Assembly (NCBI GenBank): GCA_017983845.1
Contig: JAGOAO010000005.1
Location: forward strand, 10,033-74,032
From: Sediminibacterium sp.
Lineage (GTDB): Bacteria > Bacteroidota > Bacteroidia > Chitinophagales > Chitinophagaceae
Length of the DNA stretch: 64,000 bases
Direction of reading: 5' to 3'
Of the stretch, positions 26,810-35,126 are shown piece after piece (positions within the stretch are counted from its first letter, which is position 1; each line of letters starts with the position of its first letter). The position numbers and the translations under genes were made by a program. The notes below the pieces were generated by a model that saw only the letters and a list, made by a program, of their open reading frames with translations, was not told the origin of the DNA and searched no databases.

Positions 26810-29068
26810 ATGAACAATACGAACATGCATAATAGCGCTACTAATTTATTCAAACTAGATTTTGCAGACGAGCGAGTGGATGGTGCCGACAAGGTCACTG
26901 GTAAAGCAAAATATACTGCAGAATACAATCTTCCGAATATGGCTTATGCCGTATTTGTGACAAGCACAATGGCAAAAGGAACGATCAAAAATATAGACAC
27001 GGCAAAAGCTTTAGCATCTCCGGGCGTATTGGATGTAATTTATTATGCCAACTGTCCAACGGTTCCTGGTTATTTAACCAATGCGGCAGAACGTCCTAAA
27101 AATGTATTTGAATGGCGTGGTCATAAAGTATTGCATGATAACCAAGTTCGATTTTTTGGTCAACCTGTTGCGTTGATTGTTGCGGATAGTTTAGAAAATG
27201 CGAATGCGGCTATTCGCTTAGTCCGACCAGAATATGTACCTGAAAAATTTGAAACGAATTTCGATTCCGCAAGAAAAAATAGTGCCAACTTAAAAGGCAC
27301 TGTGAACTATAAAAGGGGTAATGAAACTGCATTTAAAACAGCGCCTATTTTTATAGAAGCGGAATATTCGATTCCTGCAGAAGTGCACCTTCCAATGGAA
27401 ATGCATGCTACGATTGCTTTTTGGGAAGGAGAAGACAAAGTGACCTTATACGATAAAACACAGGGTCCTAAAAGTACGCAGTCTACTGTGGCACGTACAT
27501 TTGGTCTGCTAGATAAAAACGTGCGCGTGATTGCTGAAAATGTAGGTGGTGGATTTGGTAGTGGCTTAAGAAGCTGGGCCAATGTGCCTGCTGCAGTAAT
27601 CGCTTCTAAGAAATTGAATCGTCCTGTGAAATTAGTTTTAACGCGTCCTCAAATGTTTTCTTTAGTGGGTTATCGTCCACAGTCTTGGCAAAAAATTGGT
27701 ATTGGCGCAGATGCAACAGGCAAATTTGTGGGCATTACCCATGAAGCCATTAGCGGCACATCTCGTTACGAAGATTTTAGAGAAGGCATTGTGAACGTGT
27801 CTAAATTTTTATATGCTTGTGATAACGTAGACACTAAATACAGCATGCTCCCATTGGATATGAGCACGCCTGTTTGGATGCGTGGTCCAGGAGAAGCAAC
27901 AGGCTCTTATGGTTTAGAGGCTGCGATAGACGAGTTGTCCTACAAATTAAAAATGGATCCTGTGGAGTTGAGATTGAAAAACTTTACAACAGTGAATCCT
28001 GAAAATAAATTACCTTTTTCTGATATTAATTTAAAAGACTGTTATGCTTATGGTCAAGAAAAAATTGGCTGGAAAAATCGTCCAGCTACGCCAGGTAGTT
28101 TAAAAGAAAATGGATGGCTAGTGGGTTATGGTATGGCCAATGGTGTATTTGGTGCAGGTAAGGGAAGTGCATCTGTTAGAGCTTTATTGAATAAGGAGGG
28201 TAAATTAATATTAGAATGTGCGGTGAGTGATATGGGTCCTGGCACAACTACTTCTATGACTATGATTGCTTCTGCTGCAATGCAAATGCCTATAGAAAAA
28301 GTGAAGTTTAAATTAGGCGATTCTGATCTACCTCCTGGACCTTCTCAAGGTGGATCAGGTACCACTTCTACTGTAGGATCTGCAGTAGATTTAGCATGTA
28401 CGACTTTAAAACAAAACTTAAAAGACCTTGCGATTAAATATGCACCTGCATTTAGTGCATTTAAATCGGAGGCGTTGGAAGTTAAAAATGAAATGATTGT
28501 TGTAGTTGCGGATCCTACTTTTAAAATAGCAGTAGTGGATTTGTTACAATTGAGTCCAGAAAAACAAATAGACCTTACGATTGCCTCTTCTGGTAAAACC
28601 GCTGAGCAATTAAAATTCACGAGCAATTCATTTTCTTCTCATTTTGTAAAACTAGCTGTGCATCCAAAAGATGGTACTATTAAAATTTTACAAGTCGTAA
28701 CCACGGGAGACGCAGGTAAAATTATTAGTCCCAAAACTGCAAGAAGCCAAATGATTGGTGGTGTTGTGGGTGGCATTGGAATGGCATTATCAGAGCAATT
28801 AGAAATGGATCACGCATCTGGTCAAATTATCAATGCAAGTTTTGGCGCTTACCATGTGCCTTTGCATTCTCAAATACCTCCAACCGATGTTTGGTTTGTT
28901 AACAAGCCTGATGTAAATATGAATTCGATTGGTGCAAAGGGAATTGGAGAAATTGCGCTGATTGGTTTTGCCGCTGCAGTGGCCAATGCGGTGTACAATG
29001 CAACAGGTAAAAGAGTGAGAGATTTGCCTATTACGCCTGCTAAACTTGGATTTAAAGCAAAAGTGTAA
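26810..29068 (+). CDS. Molybdenum hydroxylase large (molybdopterin-binding) subunit
   Basis: 752 residues. The aldehyde oxidase/xanthine dehydrogenase a/b hammerhead is at the N-terminus (ERVDGADKVTGKAKYTAEY). Molybdopterin-binding segments include ENVGGGFGSGLRSWAN and QGGSGTTSTVGSAVD, and the catalytic Glu lies in GAKGIGEIALIG. It has no signal peptide, so it is probably carried through Tat by the small subunit. No FAD subunit gene is present, unlike xanthine dehydrogenase, so electrons probably leave via the [2Fe-2S] subunit to a periplasmic carrier. Substrate (aldehyde or N-heterocycle) is unknown. Confidence 0.93.
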   Translation: MNNTNMHNSATNLFKLDFADERVDGADKVTGKAKYTAEYNLPNMAYAVFVTSTMAKGTIKNIDTAKALASPGVLDVIYYANCPTVPGYLTNAAERPKNVFEWRGHKVLHDNQVRFFGQPVALIVADSLENANAAIRLVRPEYVPEKFETNFDSARKNSANLKGTVNYKRGNETAFKTAPIFIEAEYSIPAEVHLPMEMHATIAFWEGEDKVTLYDKTQGPKSTQSTVARTFGLLDKNVRVIAENVGGGFGSGLRSWANVPAAVIASKKLNRPVKLVLTRPQMFSLVGYRPQSWQKIGIGADATGKFVGITHEAISGTSRYEDFREGIVNVSKFLYACDNVDTKYSMLPLDMSTPVWMRGPGEATGSYGLEAAIDELSYKLKMDPVELRLKNFTTVNPENKLPFSDINLKDCYAYGQEKIGWKNRPATPGSLKENGWLVGYGMANGVFGAGKGSASVRALLNKEGKLILECAVSDMGPGTTTSMTMIASAAMQMPIEKVKFKLGDSDLPPGPSQGGSGTTSTVGSAVDLACTTLKQNLKDLAIKYAPAFSAFKSEALEVKNEMIVVVADPTFKIAVVDLLQLSPEKQIDLTIASSGKTAEQLKFTSNSFSSHFVKLAVHPKDGTIKILQVVTTGDAGKIISPKTARSQMIGGVVGGIGMALSEQLEMDHASGQIINASFGAYHVPLHSQIPPTDVWFVNKPDVNMNSIGAKGIGEIALIGFAAAVANAVYNATGKRVRDLPITPAKLGFKAKV

Positions 29069-29072
29069 TAAT

Positions 29073-29105
29073 AAAAAAAGCCGCTTCCAATTGGAGCGGC
29101 TTTTT
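29073..29105. terminator. Bidirectional terminator between the hydroxylase operon and the tRNA-like RNA
   Basis: Stem GCCGC (29080-29084) and GCGGC (29096-29100) around the palindromic TCCAATTGGA, flanked by A-run and T-run. It ends the plus-strand operon 12 nt after its stop. On the minus strand it ends the structured RNA, about 6 nt past that RNA's 3' end. Confidence 0.85.
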
Positions 29106-29111
29106 AGTTGC

Positions 29112-29273
29112 TGTAGGGGGAGGGGTCGAACCTCCAAGGGGCAGTTAGCCAAAACACAAAGTTGAGTGGTCCACCCTGGTCGTCTATTGCTAGACGGCTC
29201 TATGTTTCGTTTATCCCGTGATCCCCACCTTCGAGACGAGAAGGTACGTTTGCCAAAGTTTCGTCACCCCACA
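29112..29273 (-). ncRNA. Unrecognised 162-nt tRNA-like structured RNA
   Basis: Read on the minus strand, the element has: a 7-bp acceptor-like stem (29267-29273 with 29112-29118, one G-U pair); TG at positions 8-9; a 3-bp D-stem (29262-29264 with 29246-29248) and a D-loop containing AA and GG; a 5-bp stem with 7-nt loop in anticodon position (29228-29244); and a canonical T-arm GGAGG-TTCGACC-CCTCC (29119-29135). Between the last two is an extra domain of about 90 nt, closed by GGGG/CCCC (29223-29226, 29138-29141), holding a perfect 6-bp hairpin with a GCAA tetraloop (29181-29196). The D-arm layout resembles class II tRNA-Leu. The anticodon-like loop TCGTCTC lacks U33 and purine 37, so it is unlikely to decode. 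A terminator follows directly. I do not recognise the family. Confidence 0.55.
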
Positions 29274-29692
29274 ATTTTTATTTTATGATAACCAAGTTGA
29301 ATTGCTGTTTTTCTTCTATGACAATTTGCGCATCTAATATTACACTTTTTAATTTCTGCTTCTATTTTTGCAATAGAGCTGTTTTGTATTAGTATTGATA
29401 GATTTTCTTTTTTATTTTCAAAATGGTCAAACTCAAGAACAACTGGATCGTCTTCTCCACAATCTATACATGCCTTACCAACTAAGTAGTCTCTAATAAA
29501 TTGTCGGTTTCGTTCTCTCGCTTTATTCTTTGATTCTAAACCAGCTTTTCTATTTTGTGTAAGATTTGAATTATAGGAATTTTTGTCAGCTATCCTTCTA
29601 CATTCTTTGCAATAAACATCTAAATTATCAATATATTTCTTGGACTTTCTAAAATCATCTTTTGGCAGTTTACATTTTTTACAAGTCTTCAT
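29264..29692 (-). CDS. Small HNH endonuclease domain protein
   Basis: 142 residues, Lys-rich. An N-terminal zinc ribbon (C4, C7, C28, C31) is followed by an HNH beta-beta-alpha metal fold with structural cysteines C75/C78 and C121/C124, catalytic Asp89-His90 and His125 (CANCHRR). This is the free-standing HNH type found in phages and mobile introns. Its last codons (IVG and TGA) lie inside the 5' acceptor strand of the tRNA-like RNA, so the two are physically joined, in the order nuclease then RNA. No integrase, transposase or intron core is visible. About 250 nt of AT-rich sequence with no clear gene precede it. Confidence 0.85.
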   Translation of the reverse strand: MKTCKKCKLPKDDFRKSKKYIDNLDVYCKECRRIADKNSYNSNLTQNRKAGLESKNKARERNRQFIRDYLVGKACIDCGEDDPVVLEFDHFENKKENLSILIQNSSIAKIEAEIKKCNIRCANCHRRKTAIQLGYHKIKIVG

Positions 29693-29943
29693 GTTATTGA
29701 TATTTAACTAATAAGTTACAACAACAAATACATGTAGACAATTATTATGTCTGCCTAGAATATTTTCTCATATCTTAAAAGAACTTTCATTTAAGGGACA
29801 TTTTCGATTGATTTCCAATCTTTCCCCTTATTTGATAAATCAAAACTAAGGTATTGGCTTTTATGTTGCAAATATTTTAAGTAAATATTTTAAAATGTAG
29901 AAAATATCTAATAAATTGCATTTATATTTATAAAATCATAAAA
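29693..29943. other. AT-rich divergent intergenic region
   Basis: The gap between the HNH gene (-) and the Lrp-type gene (+). It is strongly AT-rich. A direct repeat AAATATTTTA (29870-29879 and 29883-29892) lies 50-75 nt before the regulator start and could be part of an AT-rich Lrp-type operator. No gene, terminator or clear promoter box seen. Confidence 0.35.
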
Positions 29944-30432
29944 ATGGACGCAAAAAACAACGCTAAATTGAATACAGTCAAAAGCTTAGACAAGCTTGAT
30001 TTACAAATTATTCAAACAATGATGCTGGATGCAGAGATTTCTTATGCCGATTTAGGCAAGCAACTCTTTGTGTCGGGCGGTACCATTCACGTAAGGATTA
30101 AAAAATTGGAAGAATTGGGTATTGTGCAAGGTAAAAGATTGGCTGTGGATATGAAAGTATTGGGCTACGACGTGATTGCTTTTATTGGAGTCTACTTAGA
30201 GAAGAGCTCGATGTATGATTCTGTCGCACTTGCATTAAAAAATATCCCTCAAATTGTGCGTTTAAATTATACCACTGGTAACTATAGTATGTTCGCTGAA
30301 ATTGTGTGTAAAGACATTCAACAACTGCGTTATGTTTTGCATGATGAATTGCAAAAAATAAAAGGGATTGAACGTACGGAGACTTTCATTTCCTTGGAAG
30401 AAAGTTTTTCAAGAAACGTGAGGATTGTTTAG
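29944..30432 (+). CDS. Lrp/AsnC family transcriptional regulator
   Basis: 162 residues. N-terminal winged HTH (LDLQIIQTMMLDAEISYADL, then VSGGTIHVRIKKLEELGIVQG) and a C-terminal RAM-type ligand-binding domain ending with MFAEIVCKDIQQLRYVLHDELQKI. Length and domain order are normal. Such proteins form dimers or octamers and sense amino acids. The target is unknown; it is flanked by its own AT-rich upstream region and a shared terminator, so it is probably monocistronic and may regulate itself. Confidence 0.93.
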   Translation: MDAKNNAKLNTVKSLDKLDLQIIQTMMLDAEISYADLGKQLFVSGGTIHVRIKKLEELGIVQGKRLAVDMKVLGYDVIAFIGVYLEKSSMYDSVALALKNIPQIVRLNYTTGNYSMFAEIVCKDIQQLRYVLHDELQKIKGIERTETFISLEESFSRNVRIV

Positions 30433-30463
30433 ACAAATCTAATTTAACCCTGAAAGGATTGTA

Positions 30464-30497
30464 TAAAAAAAGGCCGCTCTATTGGAGCGGCACTTTC
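30464..30497. terminator. Bidirectional terminator between the Lrp gene and the acyl-CoA dehydrogenase gene
   Basis: Stem GCCGCTC (30473-30479) with GAGCGGC (30485-30491) and a 5-nt loop, an A run before it and a T-rich tail after. It serves convergent genes on both strands. Confidence 0.8.
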
Positions 30498-30528
30498 TTT
30501 TCAATTCAAAACCTAATCAATTACTTAC

Positions 30529-32304
30529 TTATAATTTATATGCGTCGTCTGCTACCAATTGCGCGCAGATGGTTCTTCTTGCTTCCTTGGTATTAAACGG
30601 ATCTACTTTAGTAAAACGCTTTAAGCCAATATGCATCATGCGTAATTCATCTCCTTCTGCAAAACTATTCAATGCATCTTTTCCTGCTTTGTTAATGGCA
30701 TCTGCAGCATCGTAGATATATGTTTTTACGATGGCTGTTTGTACCGCTAATTCTGCCTCAGATTTTGTTTTACTTAATTTTTCTAATCTTAATAAAGCAG
30801 ATTCAGCATGGTATGTGACGATGGACATGTCTGCGATATTCATTAAAATCTCTTGCTCCTTACTTAAGGTCATCATCAATTTTTGTACCGCTGCGCCTGC
30901 TACCATCAAAATACATTTTTTGAAATTCGCAATGGCCTTTTTCTCTTTTGCAAATGGTGCTTCGTCTTCGCTGCCAAAATCTGGAATGCTCATTAATTCT
31001 TTTTGCACACCCATTGCTGGTCCCATTAAATCTAACTGTCCTTTCATGGCTCTTTTTAAAACCATGTCCACTGTCAGCAAACGGTTGATTTCATTGGTGC
31101 CTTCGTAGATTCTATTGATCCTGCTGTCTCTATATGCTTTAGAAATTTCATACTCATCGCTAAATCCATTACCGCCATGTACTTGCACTCCTTCATCTAC
31201 AACAAAGTCTAAAACTTCTGATCCAAACACTTTTAAAATCGCACATTCAATTGCGTATTCTTCTGCGCCACCTAATAATGCGGCAGATAAATCTTTTCCT
31301 GCAGCCAATAGTTCGTGTTCTTTTTCGTCGATATTTTTTGCTACTCTATACAAAGCAGATTCTCCTACCCATAAACGAATGGCCATCTCTGCTAACTTAT
31401 GTCTGATCGCACCAAATTTAACAATCGGCAGTTTAAATTGTTCTCTTGTCTTTGCGTACTTAATCGTAGTCGTTAAAGCTCTTCTTGCGCCACCAATAGT
31501 TGCAGCACCTAATTTTAATCTTCCAATATTTAAGATATTAAAAGCAATGATATGGCCTCTTCCAATTTCGCCTAATACATTTTCTACAGGTACTTTACAA
31601 TCTTGAAAATACAATTGCACCGTAGAAGATCCTTTAATACCCATTTTGTGTTCTTCTGGTCCTAATGTGAATCCTTCCATGCCACGCTCTACTATAAACG
31701 CTGTAAATTGTTCGCCATCAATTTTTGCAAACACAGTGTAGACGTCTGCAAATCCACCATTGGTGATCCAACATTTTTGTCCATTTAAAATATAGTGCTT
31801 CCCATCTGCCGATAATTTTGCTGTGGTCTTTGCACTCAATGCGTCTGATCCGCTATTCGGTTCTGTTAATCCATAAGAGCCTTTAAATTCCCCACTCGCT
31901 AACTTAGGCACATATTTTGCTCTTTGTGCCTCGGTACCAAAATATAAAATAGGTAGGGTGCCAATACCTGTATGTGCTGCATTGGCTACGGAGAAGGAAT
32001 AGCCGCCACCTAAGTATTCTGCAACTAGGGTAGATGTAATAAAATCCTTACCCATGCCACCGTATTGTTCTGGCACAGAAACGCCTAATAAGCCCTGCTC
32101 ACCTGCTTTTTCCAGTAAACCCGGCATTAAACCTGGCTCCAGTTTATCCATTCTGTCCGCCACTGGTAACACTTCTGTATCCAAAAATTGGCTACACATG
32201 TCACGCACCATGATCTGCTCTTCGTTAAAATCTTCGGGAATGAAAACGTCTTCGGCTTTTACTTCTTTAATGATCCACTCTCCACCTTGGATTGTCGTTG
32301 CCAT
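30529..32304 (-). CDS. Acyl-CoA dehydrogenase with C-terminal extension
   Basis: 591 residues. Acyl-CoA dehydrogenase N, middle and C domains lie at about 20-410: YGLTEPNSGSDALS and KCWITNGGFADVYTVFAK for FAD/substrate, and RINRIYEGTNEINRLLT with the catalytic Glu. An additional C-terminal helical domain of about 170 residues follows. This long form resembles VLCAD/FadE-like enzymes of Bacteroidota and fits long-chain fatty acid beta-oxidation. It starts 14 nt after a MarR-family gene on the same strand, which probably controls it. Confidence 0.92.
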   Translation of the reverse strand: MATTIQGGEWIIKEVKAEDVFIPEDFNEEQIMVRDMCSQFLDTEVLPVADRMDKLEPGLMPGLLEKAGEQGLLGVSVPEQYGGMGKDFITSTLVAEYLGGGYSFSVANAAHTGIGTLPILYFGTEAQRAKYVPKLASGEFKGSYGLTEPNSGSDALSAKTTAKLSADGKHYILNGQKCWITNGGFADVYTVFAKIDGEQFTAFIVERGMEGFTLGPEEHKMGIKGSSTVQLYFQDCKVPVENVLGEIGRGHIIAFNILNIGRLKLGAATIGGARRALTTTIKYAKTREQFKLPIVKFGAIRHKLAEMAIRLWVGESALYRVAKNIDEKEHELLAAGKDLSAALLGGAEEYAIECAILKVFGSEVLDFVVDEGVQVHGGNGFSDEYEISKAYRDSRINRIYEGTNEINRLLTVDMVLKRAMKGQLDLMGPAMGVQKELMSIPDFGSEDEAPFAKEKKAIANFKKCILMVAGAAVQKLMMTLSKEQEILMNIADMSIVTYHAESALLRLEKLSKTKSEAELAVQTAIVKTYIYDAADAINKAGKDALNSFAEGDELRMMHIGLKRFTKVDPFNTKEARRTICAQLVADDAYKL

Positions 32305-32318
32305 AAAATATAATTTAA

Positions 32319-32759
32319 TTATTTACTATTCTCGTATACACGTTGAAACACACTTTTTACTATCTCTATTTCCTCTTTGCTAATGCCTTGTAATGCTTCG
32401 TTCATCGTTTGATTGGCTAGCTCGTAAGTCGCTTCCTGTAAGGGTTTCGCGGCATCTGTTAAATACACCAAATTCACTCGTCGATCTTCTTTGGATGCAA
32501 TTCTTTCTACCAATCCTAATTTTTCGATATTGTCTATCAGTCTCGTGATGCTCGCTTTATCTCTGAATGTACGGTTGCCTAATTCCTGTTGACTTAAGCC
32601 ATCCTCTTTCCACAAATGATACAATACCGACCATTGTTCAATGGTGATTTCTAATCCTGCATTGCGAAAGTTCTTCTGCAGTCTTCTGGCAACAGCAGTC
32701 GTCGCCATGCCATTGATGACGCTATATAGTTCTCCTCGTTTAAATTGGTTGTTTGGCAT
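32319..32759 (-). CDS. MarR family transcriptional regulator
   Basis: 146 residues. Winged HTH with SQQELGNRTFRDKASITRLIDNIEKLGLVERIASKEDRR, the DxR wing motif of MarR proteins (read as helix SQQELGNRTF, helix KASITRLIDNIEKLG, wing ASKEDRR). It precedes the acyl-CoA dehydrogenase gene by 14 nt. A perfect 6-4-6 palindrome lies 5 nt upstream of its start, over the predicted transcription start. This points to self-repression and control of fatty acid degradation, perhaps relieved by acyl-CoA (inference). Confidence 0.93.
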   Translation of the reverse strand: MPNNQFKRGELYSVINGMATTAVARRLQKNFRNAGLEITIEQWSVLYHLWKEDGLSQQELGNRTFRDKASITRLIDNIEKLGLVERIASKEDRRVNLVYLTDAAKPLQEATYELANQTMNEALQGISKEEIEIVKSVFQRVYENSK

Positions 32760-32763
32760 ATAG

Positions 32764-32779
32764 TTAGTTATGCAACTAA
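32764..32779. promoter_or_regulatory. Probable MarR operator palindrome
   Basis: TTAGTT-ATGC-AACTAA is an exact inverted repeat with a 4-bp centre, typical in size for MarR boxes. It spans the predicted transcription start of the marR-acyl-CoA dehydrogenase operon and ends about 46 bp before the -7 box of the divergent glycosyltransferase gene. Confidence 0.6.
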
Positions 32780-32781
32780 TT

Positions 32782-32789
32782 CAAAAGTA
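32782..32789 (-). promoter_or_regulatory. TAnnTTTG promoter box for the marR operon
   Basis: TACTTTTG on the minus strand ends 22 nt before the MarR ATG. The predicted transcript start falls inside the adjoining palindrome. Confidence 0.5.
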
Positions 32790-32825
32790 CAACGATTTTA
32801 AGGATTCTACCAAATAATTACACTT

Positions 32826-32833
32826 TAACTTTG
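32826..32833 (+). promoter_or_regulatory. TAnnTTTG promoter box, leaderless start for the GT2 gene
   Basis: TAACTTTG followed by TGGC and the ATG at 32838. The 4-nt gap predicts a leaderless mRNA, the same layout as at the SCO gene. Confidence 0.5.
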
Positions 32834-32837
32834 TGGC

Positions 32838-33986
32838 ATGTTGTATCTACTAGACTGGATCGTTGCCATTTTAACTTGTTCCTATGCCTTACTCTTATTG
32901 GCTTACCGTTTTTGGTTTGGTAAAATGCGTGTTTTTCAACTGAATCAGATTGAATCAGTGATGCCTCAACAAGCAACTACCCAGTTTACAGTCATCATTC
33001 CTGCCCGTAACGAAGCGGCCAATATCAAAGCCTGTGTGTATAGCATTTTAGCACAGGATTATCCTAAAGATGCTTTTGAAATTATTGTGATTGATGATTT
33101 TTCGGAGGACGATACGGCGTTTATTGTGAACGCATTGCATGCGCAGCATCCTCAAGTGCGTTTATTAAAATTAGCAGATCATTGTAAGGAAGGAGAAACT
33201 TTAGCGTATAAAAAGAAAGCCATTGAAATTGCTGTGTCGGTGGCAAAGGGAGATTGGATTGTCACCACGGATGCGGACTGCATCGTTCCTCCTAGATGGT
33301 TGTTATTATACAATGCCTATATCCAAGAACATCAACCTGCTTTTGTAGCAGCGCCTGTGATGTTCATTAAAACTGCGGGTATTTTAAATCAATTTCAGGT
33401 ATTGGATTTCTTAGCCTTGCAAGGGATCACGGCCGCTGCAGTGGGCGCTGGCAAACACTCTATGAGCAATGGTGCCAATTTAGGTTTTGAGAAAGCGGCT
33501 TTTATTGCTGTGGGTGGATACCAAGGGGTAGACCATATTGCGAGTGGTGATGACATGTTTTTAATGCATAAAATGAAACAGACTTTACATAAGCCAGTGG
33601 GTTATTTATTTCATCCAGATGCGATTGTGTTGACAGCTGCGATGGATACTTGGAAAGGTTTTATCATGCAAAGAATTCGTTGGGCAAGTAAAGCCAGATA
33701 CTATGATGATCGTTCCATTACTTTGGTGTTAACATTGGTGTATCTTTTTAATTTAAGTTTTATATTATTGGCCTTAATGGGCAGCTGGAGCACTCTAATA
33801 ATTGCACTTGCTTTTAAAACCTTTTTTGAATTGTTCTTCTTGGATCCTGTTGCTGCTTTCTTTAAGCTCAAGCCCGAACTGCGTTATTTTGTTTTCTATC
33901 AGCCTATCCATATTCTGTATAATATCGCTGCCGGCCTATTCGGACAGCTTAAAACTTACTCTTGGAAGGGGAGAAAGGTGAAATAA
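32838..33986 (+). CDS. Family 2 glycosyltransferase, membrane-bound
   Basis: 382 residues. N-terminal transmembrane anchor (about 5-25), then a GT-A domain with FTVIIPARNEAANIKACVYS, VIDDFSEDDT, the DxD motif in TTDADC, and the QRIRW motif (QxxRW) typical of processive or membrane GT2 enzymes. Two to three C-terminal transmembrane helices (about 300-365). It transfers a sugar from a nucleotide donor to a lipid or polysaccharide acceptor that cannot be named. No other glycan genes adjoin. Confidence 0.9.
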   Translation: MLYLLDWIVAILTCSYALLLLAYRFWFGKMRVFQLNQIESVMPQQATTQFTVIIPARNEAANIKACVYSILAQDYPKDAFEIIVIDDFSEDDTAFIVNALHAQHPQVRLLKLADHCKEGETLAYKKKAIEIAVSVAKGDWIVTTDADCIVPPRWLLLYNAYIQEHQPAFVAAPVMFIKTAGILNQFQVLDFLALQGITAAAVGAGKHSMSNGANLGFEKAAFIAVGGYQGVDHIASGDDMFLMHKMKQTLHKPVGYLFHPDAIVLTAAMDTWKGFIMQRIRWASKARYYDDRSITLVLTLVYLFNLSFILLALMGSWSTLIIALAFKTFFELFFLDPVAAFFKLKPELRYFVFYQPIHILYNIAAGLFGQLKTYSWKGRKVK

Positions 33987-34020
33987 GCCCCTTTTAAAAT
34001 ACAAAACGAGCTATTTTTAG

Positions 34021-34028
34021 TAATTTTG
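34021..34028 (+). promoter_or_regulatory. TAnnTTTG promoter box for the oxidoreductase beta-subunit gene
   Basis: TAATTTTG ends 17 nt before the ATG at 34046, predicting a leader of about 13 nt. Confidence 0.45.
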
Positions 34029-34045
34029 CATCCTAATATTTGATT

Positions 34046-35089
34046 ATGTCTACTGAAACAATACTTCCTCAAGCAGCCGCTCTAACAGCTAAAGATTTTG
34101 CTACGGATCAAGAAGTGCGTTGGTGCCCTGGCTGTGGTGACTATTCTATTTTGGCGCAGGTGCAAAAAGTGATGCCTACGATTGGTGTGCCGAAAGAAAA
34201 TATCGTGATCATTAGCGGTATTGGTTGTAGTAGTCGTTTCCCTTATTATATGAATACTTTTGGGATGCACTCTATTCATGGTCGTGCAACTGCGATTGCG
34301 AGTGGGTTAAAAGCTTCTCGTCCTGAATTGAGCGTTTGGATTGTGGCAGGTGATGGCGATGCTTTAAGCATTGGTGGTAACCATACCATTCATATGTTGA
34401 GAAGAAATTTTGATGTCAATTTTTTAGTATTCAATAATCAGATCTATGGTTTAACCAAAGGGCAGTACTCTCCAACTTCTGAAATGAATAAGATTACTAA
34501 GAGTACGCCAATGGGTAGCATTGATCATCCATTTAATCCTGCTGCTTTAGCATTGGGTGCAGACGCAAGTTTTATTGCGCGTAGTATGGATCGCGACCCT
34601 AAACATTTACAAGCCATGATCACGCGTGCGCAACAGCACAAAGGTTCATCCTTCCTTGAGATTTATCAGAACTGTAATATATTCAACGATGGTGCATTTG
34701 AAGTTTTCACCGAGAAAGCTTCTAAGCCTTTGCACGCTTTATTTTTAGAGCAAGGCAAGCCATTGACATTTGGTGCGAACAATGAAATGGGTATTCGTTT
34801 TGATGGCCTTCGTCCAGAAGTAGTGACGATTGGTGAAAAATATAGCGCTGAAGATTTATGGATCCATGATGAAAAAGATTTTTATAAAGCACAAGTTTTA
34901 GTGCGCTTGTTTGATAACCCTAGCGAAGTAGGTGCTCAATTCCCTCGTCCTTTCGGTGTGTTCTATGCTGCTGATCGTCCTTGTTACGAAGATATGATGG
35001 CTTTGCAAGTAGAAGAAGCCATGACCAGCAAAGGCTTAGGTGATTTAGATAAATTGATTCGTGGTAAAGAGACTTGGGAAATTTTATAA
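34046..35089 (+). CDS. 2-oxoacid:ferredoxin oxidoreductase beta subunit
   Basis: 347 residues from ATG 34046 (a TTG two codons upstream is less likely). Thiamine-diphosphate-binding subunit: WCPGCGDYSILAQVQK, GIGCSSRFPYYMNTFG, then the TPP motif VAGDGDALSIGGNH and NNQIYGLTKGQYSPTS. It pairs with an alpha/gamma subunit to oxidise 2-oxoglutarate or pyruvate with ferredoxin and CoA. That partner gene (korA type) is not adjacent, which is unusual since the two normally sit side by side. Predicted to be monocistronic. Confidence 0.9.
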   Translation: MSTETILPQAAALTAKDFATDQEVRWCPGCGDYSILAQVQKVMPTIGVPKENIVIISGIGCSSRFPYYMNTFGMHSIHGRATAIASGLKASRPELSVWIVAGDGDALSIGGNHTIHMLRRNFDVNFLVFNNQIYGLTKGQYSPTSEMNKITKSTPMGSIDHPFNPAALALGADASFIARSMDRDPKHLQAMITRAQQHKGSSFLEIYQNCNIFNDGAFEVFTEKASKPLHALFLEQGKPLTFGANNEMGIRFDGLRPEVVTIGEKYSAEDLWIHDEKDFYKAQVLVRLFDNPSEVGAQFPRPFGVFYAADRPCYEDMMALQVEEAMTSKGLGDLDKLIRGKETWEIL

Positions 35090-35126
35090 ACTAGGATAAC
35101 ATTCAAGTTGATTAAACGATCAAAAC

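Noticed and set aside
29112..29273. tmRNA (ssrA) or an intron-containing tRNA as the explanation of the tRNA-like RNA
   Set aside because: At 162 nt it is far too short for tmRNA and has no tag frame ending in LAA. The anticodon-position arm is intact with a 7-nt loop, so no intron splits it, and no group I core elements are seen.
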